From Tunturiibacter gelidiferens (GTDB taxonomy: Bacteria > Acidobacteriota > Terriglobia > Terriglobales > Acidobacteriaceae): 64,000 bases of DNA. Each line of letters begins with the position of its first letter. Positions within the stretch are counted from its first letter, which is position 1. Location: assembly GCF_013410115.1 (NCBI RefSeq), contig NZ_JACCCV010000001.1, forward strand, positions 1,364,001 through 1,428,000, written 5' to 3'. A model generated the notes under the pieces. It was not told the DNA's origin. It saw only the letters and a program-made list of their open reading frames with translations, and did no database searches. Positions 8,787 to 18,400 of the stretch are shown one piece after another. The translations under genes were made by a program, and so were the position numbers.

Positions 8787-9716
8787 TCAGGCGGGAGCTA
8801 GAGACGCGATTGCTTTCTTTGCTTTCCTCAGGTAGAGGCCCTTGGAGAAGCGATAGGGTCCGATGAAGTGGATGAATGCTGAGTCTTCGTAGGGAACGTC
8901 GGGGTGGGCCCAGTAGGAGAGGTACTTCGGGGCTGGCAGAGGTGTGGCGCCGTCTGAGTTTGCTATGAGGAGATTCGAGGTGAGCTGCTCGCTACCCCAC
9001 TCGTTCCACTGCTCCTTGGCAAGACGGCGCATGAGCTCGGAGAACCACTCCACTTTTTCACGGTCGATCGATCCTCTGGCGAAGCCGTTGAAGCCGGCGT
9101 TGCCGCGTACGTAGTGGAGGGAGGCGGCTTCGGGAAGCTGGTCGAAGTTTCGTTCGCAGACTGCCTGCACCATGGGATGGAGATTGGTCTTCGAGCGCAG
9201 GCAGGCATCGGTCATGGATTCAACCTCGGGGAAGGAACGGTCGCCGAGGAGAGTGAAACTGCGGTTTGCGTCGATGCACTGCTGGACCTCGGCGATGGAA
9301 CCTGTTGTGAGGGTATCGGAGTCGAGCTGGACGACGAAGGTGTTGGCTACAAGATCGCTGATGAGAAGAAGGCGCTCCCAGCAGCTTCCTTTCGGTGTAT
9401 TGGCCGGGGCTACTTCAGAGATGGAGACGATCTTTGCTGCAGGAATGTGTTTGCGAATCATTGTGCAGTCGGATTCGGTAAACGATCCGTCATTAAGGAC
9501 GACGACCTGCGGATTTCGGCCCAGTTGATTGCAAAAGGACTTTGCGGCGAGGAGATACATGAGGACCTCGCCGTGACAGACCATCGAGACAAGGGTCAGA
9601 GAGGTATCACTGGAGGCGATGGGAGATGTTTTGAGGAGAGACCGACAGTTGAGATCAAACCAGGCCCTTTGAAGCGCCCGCCGTGCGCGAAAAAACATGC
9701 TGAACCTCTCTCCCAT
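8787..9716 (-). CDS. GT-A-fold glycosyltransferase-like protein
   Basis: A 309-residue protein that looks like a nucleotide-diphospho-sugar transferase. The N-terminal half has alternating beta strands ending in FVVQLDSDT (about 129-137), a DxD-type metal/nucleotide-sugar motif. A later VRGNAGFNGFARG segment and a WGSEQLTSN segment resemble acceptor-side motifs of GT-A enzymes. There is no signal peptide or membrane helix, so a cytoplasmic or membrane-associated role in building the polysaccharide is likely. It is not a clear member of the common GT2 family. Its stop directly abuts repeat copy 1. Sugar and acceptor are unknown. Confidence 0.65.
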   Translation of the reverse strand: MGERFSMFFRARRALQRAWFDLNCRSLLKTSPIASSDTSLTLVSMVCHGEVLMYLLAAKSFCNQLGRNPQVVVLNDGSFTESDCTMIRKHIPAAKIVSISEVAPANTPKGSCWERLLLISDLVANTFVVQLDSDTLTTGSIAEVQQCIDANRSFTLLGDRSFPEVESMTDACLRSKTNLHPMVQAVCERNFDQLPEAASLHYVRGNAGFNGFARGSIDREKVEWFSELMRRLAKEQWNEWGSEQLTSNLLIANSDGATPLPAPKYLSYWAHPDVPYEDSAFIHFIGPYRFSKGLYLRKAKKAIASLAPA

Positions 9717-10063
9717 CCGTGTTACTGGAGTTCATTGTTTCGTGGTTCCGATTGTTGGGCAAGTATCTTTTGGGTAGTAGCTATTCGGGGTCAGATCCTA
9801 TGAGATGAATGGTGACTTAGGTTACGTCGGCCCACATGGGATTTCGACGAAGTATTCCGTGACTTGGTTTCTCGTTATCCAAATTGGGAGATAGTTCTTT
9901 GGATCGAGGCGAAAAGAGAGCAAACGTGTGTCAATCATCTGTAATACTGCGGTTATTAGGCTTTCAAGTCATTGTGAGATTTGCCGTGTCAGAATAGATC
10001 CTGACTTTGCCGATGCAATTCGGGTTGTACTAGGCGGGGCGTTTAGGAAGAGAGATTGTGGTA
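9717..10063. other. Divergent intergenic region, no gene seen
   Basis: A 347-bp AT-rich gap between two divergent glycosyltransferase genes. No convincing promoter consensus, hairpin or small gene was identified. Confidence 0.5.
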
Positions 10064-10960
10064 ATGGCGACAGTTGACATTATTGTACCGACGTACAACA
10101 CCGCAAAATATCTGCCGATTGCTCTTGATAGCGTCCTGGCGCAGACCTTCGAAGACTGGAGGATTCTGCTGATCGATGACGGCAGCACGGACAACACTGC
10201 CGATATTGTCGCTTCTTACCAGGAGCGATTGGGCCCTAAACTTGTGTACATCAAACAGGCGAATGGCGGGGTGTCTGCGGCGCGGAACAACGGAATACGC
10301 CACGCGACTGCGGAGTTTCTGGCGTTGCTGGATGCGGATGATGTGTGGCTGCCCTGGCGTCTGGAAGAGTCGCTGCGATGCTTTGAGGATCGACCGGAGG
10401 TTGGACTCGCGTATGGATTGATTTCGCGCATCGATTCAGAAGGCACGGTCATCGATACGTTCAAAGGCAATCGGCGCAATGCCCAGGGAAAGATTGCCCC
10501 TTACATCTACATGAGGAGCGTGCAGCTTCCTACTTCGTCGATGATGTTTCGCAAAGCCTGTACGGATAAGGTTGGGGTGTTCGATGAGACCTTGAAGCAG
10601 ACAGAGGATCGCGATCTCTGGCTCCGGATGGCGTTTCACTATGAGGTTGGATTTGCTCCGAGAGTGATCTCTCTCTACAGAACCTCAGATGACTCGCTGA
10701 CCACTGATTCCGACGGAATGCTTAAGGCTCAACTGCAATTCATTGAAAAGCACTATGGGTCTCCAGGATGCGGCATGACAGCTCGCAGGATTGCTTTGAG
10801 CCATATCTATCGTCAGCGAGCCGAGGCGTTCGGGCTTAGGCAACAGATGCAGGGAGCGGTACAGAGTTCGCTGCGTGCGTTGGCCTTGTATCCGCTTGAC
10901 CTGAGCAACGTGCGGACTGCAGGGTCGTTTCTACTGCGGTATGCGGGGCTTTACCGATGA
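10064..10960 (+). CDS. Family 2 glycosyltransferase
   Basis: A cytoplasmic GT2 enzyme of 298 residues. Motifs in order: VDIIVPTYNTAKYL at the N-terminus, LLIDDGSTDNT, NGGVSAARNNGI and the DxD-type ALLDADDVWLPWRLE; the QTEDRDLWLRMA segment is the expected acceptor-binding ED motif. GT2 enzymes of this kind add single sugars to lipid-linked intermediates. ATG 10064 is preferred over GTG 10058 because the AGGAAGAGAG ribosome site lies 8 bases before it. It is convergent with the FkbM methyltransferase, with only 10 bases between stops. Sugar specificity unknown. Confidence 0.92.
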   Translation: MATVDIIVPTYNTAKYLPIALDSVLAQTFEDWRILLIDDGSTDNTADIVASYQERLGPKLVYIKQANGGVSAARNNGIRHATAEFLALLDADDVWLPWRLEESLRCFEDRPEVGLAYGLISRIDSEGTVIDTFKGNRRNAQGKIAPYIYMRSVQLPTSSMMFRKACTDKVGVFDETLKQTEDRDLWLRMAFHYEVGFAPRVISLYRTSDDSLTTDSDGMLKAQLQFIEKHYGSPGCGMTARRIALSHIYRQRAEAFGLRQQMQGAVQSSLRALALYPLDLSNVRTAGSFLLRYAGLYR

Positions 10961-10970
10961 TCTGTGGGTC

Positions 10971-11846
10971 TCAGGATTTGGAAACCAGGACTTCTTCGCG
11001 AAGGTGCCGGGCTGTTGTTGTGTCCTGACCTGGAACCTGGAAGAGGAGCAGATTCTCGCCTCGAAGAACGACATCGAAGTTATTTTCGCCGAGCCGCTTG
11101 AAGAAGTTTCTGCTGGTGCCTTGTGCCGGCATGAGCCAGTCGTGCAGTTCGATGATCAGCACCGCGGTGAGTTTCAGCCACTCCGCGGAGTCCTGAAAGA
11201 CCTGTGCTTCGCCTCCCTCGATATCCATTTTTACCAGGAAGAGGCGGTTCTTCTCGGCGCGTTGAAGGACTTCGAGAACGGTGTAGGCGCGCAGCACGCT
11301 GGAGGATGAGGAGTCTGAAGGGGCCGATGTCTCCTGCAGACGAAACGAGGCGCTTCCTGAGAGCGGATTCTGAATCTCCAGATGGCACGACTTGTTCCAT
11401 ACGCCGCCATTCAGGCAGGTTACGTTTGGATATGTCGCGGTGTTTTGCTGGAGGAGGGCGAAGTTATTTTTGTCGGGTTCAATGCAGTAGAGCGCAGCCT
11501 CCGGATAACGAGAGGCAAACCATACGGAGGAGAGCCCGATGTGACCCCCGCAGTCAACGATGACGGGCTGGTTGCCTTCGGACAGAATCTTCTTGTAAGC
11601 GTCCCTCACTCGCTGGGCCTGAGGTAACGACTCGAAGTCGTTCTCTTTCATGACCAGGATCTGCCAAAAGATCGGCAGGTCCTGTTGGCGCAGGTGGATT
11701 GGCGCTGGAAGGTTTGGAAGATGAAGTTGAATTAAGGCAGACTTGCGATTCGTTTGACGGAGTAGAGAAAACCAGAGACGGATGCCCGCTGCGATGCCAA
11801 ATACTCGAATGAATTTCAGGAGTTGGCGCAGACGAGATTCAGGCAT
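10971..11846 (-). CDS. FkbM-family SAM-dependent methyltransferase
   Basis: A 291-residue methyltransferase of the FkbM family. The SAM-binding motif I is VDCGGHIGLSS (about 95-105), followed by the acidic ALYCIEPDKNN (motif II), and the family-typical KMDIEGGEAQVF stretch (about 206-217) is intact. FkbM proteins O-methylate sugars or polyketide hydroxyls. In this setting methylation of a polysaccharide residue is the natural guess. It lies 84 bp downstream of the 574-residue beta-helix gene on the same strand and may be the last gene of that transcript. Confidence 0.9.
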   Translation of the reverse strand: MPESRLRQLLKFIRVFGIAAGIRLWFSLLRQTNRKSALIQLHLPNLPAPIHLRQQDLPIFWQILVMKENDFESLPQAQRVRDAYKKILSEGNQPVIVDCGGHIGLSSVWFASRYPEAALYCIEPDKNNFALLQQNTATYPNVTCLNGGVWNKSCHLEIQNPLSGSASFRLQETSAPSDSSSSSVLRAYTVLEVLQRAEKNRLFLVKMDIEGGEAQVFQDSAEWLKLTAVLIIELHDWLMPAQGTSRNFFKRLGENNFDVVLRGENLLLFQVPGQDTTTARHLREEVLVSKS

Positions 11847-11930
11847 GACCTAGTATGCCTGACCGCAGAAATGCTCCGCAACTACGCAATTGGGTCATTG
11901 AAAATCCTCGTACTAACGTTTCGGCGATGG

Positions 11931-13655
11931 TCAGTGTTGACTGGCGCCTATGTCGTAGTTGCCAGTGGAGGGCCGGGGCTTTCCTTCGTAGTCGGATTGG
12001 ACCTCGGGGATGCGTGCTCCGTTACCGCGGGCTGGGCTTGAGGGTGAGAGGTGAAAGTTGAAGTCGTCGAGATCTTTTTCAGAGGAGAAGTGAGGCTGAG
12101 AGACGAACTGCGGATTTTCACACTTCTCGCCAGTGTGCCCAGTCGGGCAGCGAAGCCCTCTTAGTCCATAGAAGATATTGTTGCTGCGAACGATGTGACC
12201 GATGGGTTTTTGGAAGTAGAAGCCGCCTGGGCCCTCGGGTTTTCCGCCGAGGCTGTAGGTCTTGGGATTGTCGTATCCGAGAACGATGTTGTTCTTGAAG
12301 GTGAGAGTGCTGTCGGAGCAGCTCGGGTCCCAGCAGTCGATGTCGAAGGTGGTGGGGGCGTAGGAGACGATGGTGTTGTTAGCGAAGAGGACGGTACCGC
12401 CCTGACGAAAGTCGAATGGGAGGGCATCCTCCGCGCGACAGAAGTCTGCCAGGTGAGCGTTGAAGGTGCTTGGCTGGCCGGGGATTGGTTCAGACATCCG
12501 GACGCAGTTTCCGATCGCGATGTTGTTGGTGAAGACGGCGGGATTCTCGTTGCCGCCCCACTTGAACGAACCTCCTCCGTTACCGTAGGCGATGGAGTTG
12601 GTGATGGTGAGCGGGCAATCGGTTCCTTTATCGCCGTGTCCCAGATCGAGCCCGTCCTGCGTGTTGTAGATGAACTTTGAGTGATCGATATTTGTGGCGA
12701 GGCACATGCCCATCGGGGTTCCCACGCCGTCTCCATATCCTCCGTTGCTCTGTCCGTAGCAGGAGACGGCGCCAGGGCCAGGATAGGCCTGGTTGCATCC
12801 GTTCCACTCGATGGTGGAGTAGTTTAAGTTCCAGGTGGCGTGAACGCTAGGGGTGCCGTTACCGTCGTCGAAGTCCCAGCCGGCGCCGCCGTTGTAGGCG
12901 ATATCGCAGCGGGTGCAGGTGACGAGTCCTCCGATGGGCCCTTTGACGCCGCGTCCGACGTGTCCGTGAATCCACATGTCCTGAAGGAGGAGATCGTGGG
13001 TATGGACGTCGGTGACGACGCCGTCAGAGTCGTAGTCGTCTTTGGGGCCGCCTCGATTACAGGGAGCGGGAACGGGTGGATCGCCGAAGAAGACGCATTG
13101 CGAGTGCCGGGCGACTTCAATGCATTCGATGTCTACGTACTGAGCGCCCTGAAGGTTGAGAGGGGTCCAGACTCCGAACCCGCCAAAGATCTGGGTGAGC
13201 TTTGATCTGTCGGTGGCTTCCGGGGTTCCACAGCTTGCGTAGTTTTCGCCGAGGATGCGGGTGTGATGAGCTGCTGATCCGGAGGGGATGGGAGGATTGC
13301 TGCAGCCGGAGGTTCCGCCGCCCAGGCACCAGGTGTATCCGGCACCCTTGCCGGTTGCGGCGTCCCAACCTACGCGCCACGGGCCGTCGTGGATGATGAC
13401 GGTGTCGCCGCCAGCGATGACCCAGGCGTCGTTGTTGTAGGTTTGATCGTCCCAGAGATAGCGGTAGTCGCTGAAGGCGCAATGCTGGCCCGATCCCTTG
13501 CGATAGGGTGCGTCTGTTTTGCCGTCGCACTGCCCTGAGTGTTCTTTTGAGGAGCGTGTGCCTCCATCGTGGCGGATGTACCAGGTTTCTCCTGACAGCG
13601 GCAGCGAAGCTAGTAGAGCAAAGAACAAAAACAGGGCGGTGCGGTGAAAGATCAT
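11931..13655 (-). CDS. Secreted cysteine-rich parallel beta-helix protein (no Ig domains)
   Basis: A 574-residue protein with an N-terminal signal peptide (about 1-22), then a right-handed beta-helix-like domain. Recurring short Asn/Asp/Gly-rich turns support this, such as ITNSIAYGNGG, FTNNIAIGN, FANNTIVSY and FKNNIVLGYDNP. It starts with a WYIRHDGGTR motif and has about 20 cysteines, many shared in position with its two paralogs, which suggests disulfide bonding. An acidic DDYDSDG stretch and GWDFDDGNGTP may bind calcium. It is the paralog of the C-terminal modules of the two upstream genes but lacks He_PIG domains. It overlaps the stop of the 2261-residue gene by 4 bases (ATGA), so translation is likely coupled. 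Beta-helix folds are typical of polysaccharide-acting or binding proteins; catalytic residues are not identifiable. Confidence 0.75.
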   Translation of the reverse strand: MIFHRTALFLFFALLASLPLSGETWYIRHDGGTRSSKEHSGQCDGKTDAPYRKGSGQHCAFSDYRYLWDDQTYNNDAWVIAGGDTVIIHDGPWRVGWDAATGKGAGYTWCLGGGTSGCSNPPIPSGSAAHHTRILGENYASCGTPEATDRSKLTQIFGGFGVWTPLNLQGAQYVDIECIEVARHSQCVFFGDPPVPAPCNRGGPKDDYDSDGVVTDVHTHDLLLQDMWIHGHVGRGVKGPIGGLVTCTRCDIAYNGGAGWDFDDGNGTPSVHATWNLNYSTIEWNGCNQAYPGPGAVSCYGQSNGGYGDGVGTPMGMCLATNIDHSKFIYNTQDGLDLGHGDKGTDCPLTITNSIAYGNGGGSFKWGGNENPAVFTNNIAIGNCVRMSEPIPGQPSTFNAHLADFCRAEDALPFDFRQGGTVLFANNTIVSYAPTTFDIDCWDPSCSDSTLTFKNNIVLGYDNPKTYSLGGKPEGPGGFYFQKPIGHIVRSNNIFYGLRGLRCPTGHTGEKCENPQFVSQPHFSSEKDLDDFNFHLSPSSPARGNGARIPEVQSDYEGKPRPSTGNYDIGASQH

Positions 13656-15413
13656 GGTTCAACGGCTCCCATGGAAGGCGGATTCGGACGGCTGACACCG
13701 TTGTAATCGGTGGCCGGAACGCCAGTATAGGTTATTCCGGTTCCCACCGCCGCGCTTCCAGAGGAGATGTTGAAGTTGAAGTTATCGAGTTCGGTAGCAG
13801 TGAAGGTGCTGCCAGTTCCCACGGGCTGACTGATGAAGTCCGGGGTGACGCACTTCTCGTTCGCGTAGCCGGTAGGGCAGGTGAAGCCGTGTCCTATGCC
13901 GTAGTAGAGGTTGTTGCTGCGATTGATGGTGCCTATGACGTAGCCGGAGGTACTGCCGTTGGGAGGGGGTTCCTGGAAGTACCAGGCTCCGGGTCCGCCC
14001 TGTTGTCCGCCGAGATTGTAGGTTGCGGGGTTGTCGTAGCCGACGATGATGTTGTCGTGGAAGTTGAGGGTGGCTCCGCCGCATCCATTACCGTTTGCTC
14101 CCTGGACGCCTGGAGCATCCCAGCAGGAGATATCGAAGATGGTGGGTGAGTAGGTCACGATGGTGTTGTTGGCGATGGTGATGGTGCTGTTCTGCCGGAA
14201 GTCGAAGGGTAAGGTATCTTCAGAACGGCAGAAGTCGGCGAGGTTGGCGTTGTAAGTGCTTGGCGTACCGGTGATGGGATAGGCCATGCGTATGCAATCG
14301 CCGATGGCGACGTTGTTGGTGAGCACTGTGGTGCCGAAGTTGCCTCCGATTTTGAAGGTTCCTCCGTTGTTGGAGTAGGCGATGGAGTTGGTGATGCTGA
14401 GCGTGTAGGGGCCGCCGGTGTCGATGTGGCCGAGGTCAAGTCCGTCCTGGGTGTTGTAGATGAACTGCGAGTGATCGATAGTGGCGGAGAGACCGGTGCC
14501 GTGCGGGGTTCCAACACCGTCGCCGTAGCCGCCGGTGCTCTGGCTATAGCAGGAGGCGACCGGGATGGTGTGGACAGCAGGGTACTCCTGGTTGCATCCA
14601 CTCCACTCGATGGTGGAGTAGAGGAAGTGCCAGTCGCCGTTGACCATGGGAGTGGCGTTGCCGTCGTCGAAGTCCCAGCCTGCGCCGCCGTTGAAGGCTA
14701 TGTCGCATCGCAAGCAGGTGACCAGACCGCCGATGGGCCCTTTAATGCCGCGGCCGATATGGCCGTGGATCCACATATCCTGCATGAGCAGATCGTGGGT
14801 GGTGTTGTCGGTGTGAATGCCGTCAGAGTCGTAGTCATCCGCGGAGCCACTGGTGCAGGAGGCTGGAATTGCAGGGCTTCCGAAGGCTATGCACTGCGAG
14901 TGGCGTGTCACTTCGAGGCACTCTACGTCTACGTACTTGGCGCCGGTGAGGTTTAGAGCTTCGGTGACACCGAATCCGCCGAAGATCTGCGTGAGTTGCG
15001 AGCGATTGGTAACGCCGCCGCTGTTGCAGGAGGCGTAGTTCTCACCCAGGATGCGGGTGTGCTGGCTGGCTGTTCCTGCGGGGATCGGGGGGTTGTAGCA
15101 GCCGTAGTTGCCGCCGCCGCCGAAGCACCAGGTGTAGCCGGCGCCGCAGCCTGCACCGCTGCAGCTTCCGGGAGCCTTATCGTAGCCGATGCGCCACGGT
15201 CCGCCGCGGAGGATGACGGTGTCGCCGCCCGCGATGACCCAGGCGTCGTTGCCGTAGCTCTGGTCATCCCAGAGGTAGCGCGGATCTTTGAAGGCGCAGT
15301 GCTGGTTGGTGCCGGTGCCGGAGTAAGCCACGTCGGCCTTGCCGTCGCACTGGCCAGTCGTGACATGCGCGGAGTAGCGGGTGCCGCCGTCGGGACGGAT
15401 GTACCAGGTCGTG
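13652..15413 (-). repeat. Long direct repeat A1 (beta-helix module)
   Basis: This 1.76-kb segment encodes the beta-helix end of the 2261-residue protein. It aligns without any gap to 21032-22793, with mostly scattered single-base changes. The similarity continues into the last He_PIG domain of each gene. It marks a relatively recent duplication or gene conversion. Confidence 0.85.
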
Positions 15414-18400
15414 CCTGGGTTCGGCGGTGCGGCAGCTGCGATGGTGATTGCGGCTGAAGCGGATTGGGTCTGGGCGGGGCTGCTGTTGTCGGTGACGGTT
15501 GCGGTGAAGCTGGAGGTGCCGGTGGCGGTGGGCGTGCCGGAGATGATGCCGGTGGTCGCAGCCAGGGTGAGGCCTGCGGGCAGACTGCCGGAGGTGATCG
15601 ACCAGGTGTAGGCCGGAGTGCCGCCAGTTGCTGTCATCGGGGCAGAGTAGGCAGTGCCGTCGGTGCCGGAGGTTAGTGTCCCGGTGGTGATGGTGAGCGC
15701 CGGAGTCGTGATGGTGAACGAGACGGATGCAGACTTCGTCTGTACGGGGCTGGAGGAGTCGGTGACTGTGACGGTGAGACTGACAGTTGTGGCTGCGGTT
15801 GGTGTGCCGGAGAGGATGCCGGTGCTGGCTGCGAGGCTGAGGCCGGTGGGCAAGCTTCCCGTCGTGATGGACCAACTATAGGGAGTCGTGCCGCCGGTTG
15901 CGGTGAGGGTCGCGCTGTATGCCTTGTTCGTCGTGCCTGAGGCGAGAGTGGAGGAAGAGGTGATCGCGAGTGCAGGTGTGCCCGCCGCGATGGTGAGTGA
16001 GAGGGTAGCGGTTGCAGTCTGCTGGGTGGAGCTCGAGTCTTTGACCGCTACGGTGATGGAGAAGCTGCCATTGGCTGTGGGCGTGCCGGAGATGATGCCG
16101 GTGCTGGCCGAGAGGCTGAGTCCTGCCGGAAGGCTTCCTGAGGCGATTGACCAAGCGTAGGGGGCTGTGCCGCCGGTTGCGGTGAGGGTTGAGCTGTAGG
16201 CCTTGTTCGCCGTGCCGGAGACAAGCGTGGAAGAAGAGGTGATCGCGAGTGCCGGTGGAGCGACTGCGAGTGAGAGAGTAGCGGTTGCAGTCTGCTGGGC
16301 GGAGCTCGAGTCCTTGACCGCTACGGTGATGGAGAAGCTGCCGCTGGCTGTGGGCGTGCCGGAGATGACGCCGGTGCTGGCGGAGAGGCTGAGTCCGGCA
16401 GGGAGGCTTCCCGAGGAGATCGACCAGTTATAGGGAGCTGTTCCGCCGGACGCGGTAAGGGTGGCGCTGTAGGACTTATTCGCCGTACCTGAGGCGAGAG
16501 TGGACGACGAGGTGATGATGAGTGCAGGCGGAGCGATGGTGAATGTAAAGGCGCCGTTTGCAGTCTGTTGGGTGGAGCTTGAATCTTTGACCGCTACGGT
16601 AATCGAGAAGCTGCCGCTGGCAGTGGGCGTGCCGGAGATGATGCCTGTGCTGGCGGAGAGGCTGAGTCCGGCAGGGAGGCTTCCAGAGACGATTGACCAG
16701 CTATAGGGAGCTGTGCCGCCGGTCGCGGTGAGCGTCTTCGAGTAGCTCGTGTTTTGGGTTCCGGCGGGTAAGGATGTGGTGGTGAGCAGCAACGCTGGAG
16801 GTGCGATGACGAGTGAGACTGCGACGGACTTTGATTGAGCAGGGTTCGATGCGTCGGTGACGGTTGCGGTGATGTTGGAGGTTCCGTTTGCCGTGGGAGT
16901 ACCGGAGATGACGCCTGTGCCGGCGGAGAGGCTAAGTCCGGCGGGTAAGCTGCCGGAGGTGATCGACCAGCTGTAGGGTGTGGTGCCGCCGGTTGCCAGC
17001 AGAGCGGTTGAGTAGGTTGTGCCCTGGGTTCCCGCGGGCACCGACGTGGTGGTGATGGCGAGGGCAGGAGGAGCGATGACGAGTGAGAGTGCAGCAGACT
17101 TCGTCTGGGCGGGATTTGAGGCGTCCGCAACGGTGACGGTGATGTTGAAGGTTCCGTTTGCTGTGGGAGTACCGGAGATGAGGCCTGTGCTGGAGGAGAG
17201 GCTCAGTCCGGCGGGTAAGCTGCCGGCGGTGATCGACCAACTGTAGGGTGTCGTTCCGCCGGTTGCTGCAAGGGCGTTTGAATAGGCTACCCCCTGAGTT
17301 CCGGTGGGAAGGGCTGAGGTGTTGATGACCAGCGCCGGTGCCGCAATGACGAGCGACGCGGATGCAGACCTGGTCTGGGCAGGGTTCTCTGCGTCGGTGA
17401 CCGTCGCGGTGAAGTTGAAGGTTCCGCTGGCCGTTGGGGTGCCGGAGATCAGGCCCGTGCTGGAGGAGAGGCTGAGACCGGCAGGAAGGCTGCCTGTGCT
17501 GATCGACCATGCATATGGGGTAGTGCCACCGGTTGCGAGCAGGGAGGCGGAGTAAGCGGTTCCTTGAGTGCCTGGCGCGAAGGCCGAGGTTGTGATTGCC
17601 AACGCCGGCGGTGTGATGAAGATTGAGAGAGCGACCGACTTGGTCTGCGCCGGGCTTTCAGCGTCAGTGACGGTAGCGGTGATATTGAATGTTCCGTTCG
17701 CTGTTGGGGTGCCAGCGACGATGCCGGTGGTTGTACCCAGGCTGAGTCCGGCTGGCAGAGCGCCAGAGGTGATCGACCAGCTGTAGGGTGCCGTTCCTCC
17801 AGTTGCCTGGACGCCGGTTGAATAGGCAGAGCCCTGGGTTCCAGAGGGCAGGGACGAGGTGATGATGGCCAGAGCCGGAGGTGCGATGACAAACGAGATT
17901 GGGGCGGATTGTGTCTGCGCAGGACTTGAGGAGTCAGAGACGGTGGCGGTGAAGCTGACGGTTCCGCTGGTTGCCGGTGTGCCGGAGACAGTGCCGTTAG
18001 ATGCGAGGGTGAATCCGCTGGGGAGGCTGCCGCCGGTGATGGACCAGCTGTAAGGAGCGGTGCCCCCGGTGGCGTTGAGAGTGGCGGTGTAGGGGATGTT
18101 CGTTGTACCGGAGTGCAGGGTGCTGGAGGTGATCGCGAGCGGCGAGCCGGCAGCCACCACAGAGAGAGGCAAGGTTACCGTTGCTGTCTGCGCGGTTGTG
18201 GCTGAGTCTTTGACCATCACGGTGACGCTGAAGCTGCCGCTTGCGGTGGGTGTCCCGGAGACGATGCCGGTGGCCGTGCCGAGAGTAAGTCCGGCAGGCA
18301 GGCTGCCTCCGGTGATCGACCAGGTGAAGGGCGCGGTGCCTCCGCTCGTGCGCAGTGTGCTCGAGTAGCTCGATCCTTGAGTGGCGGAGGGGAGCGTCGA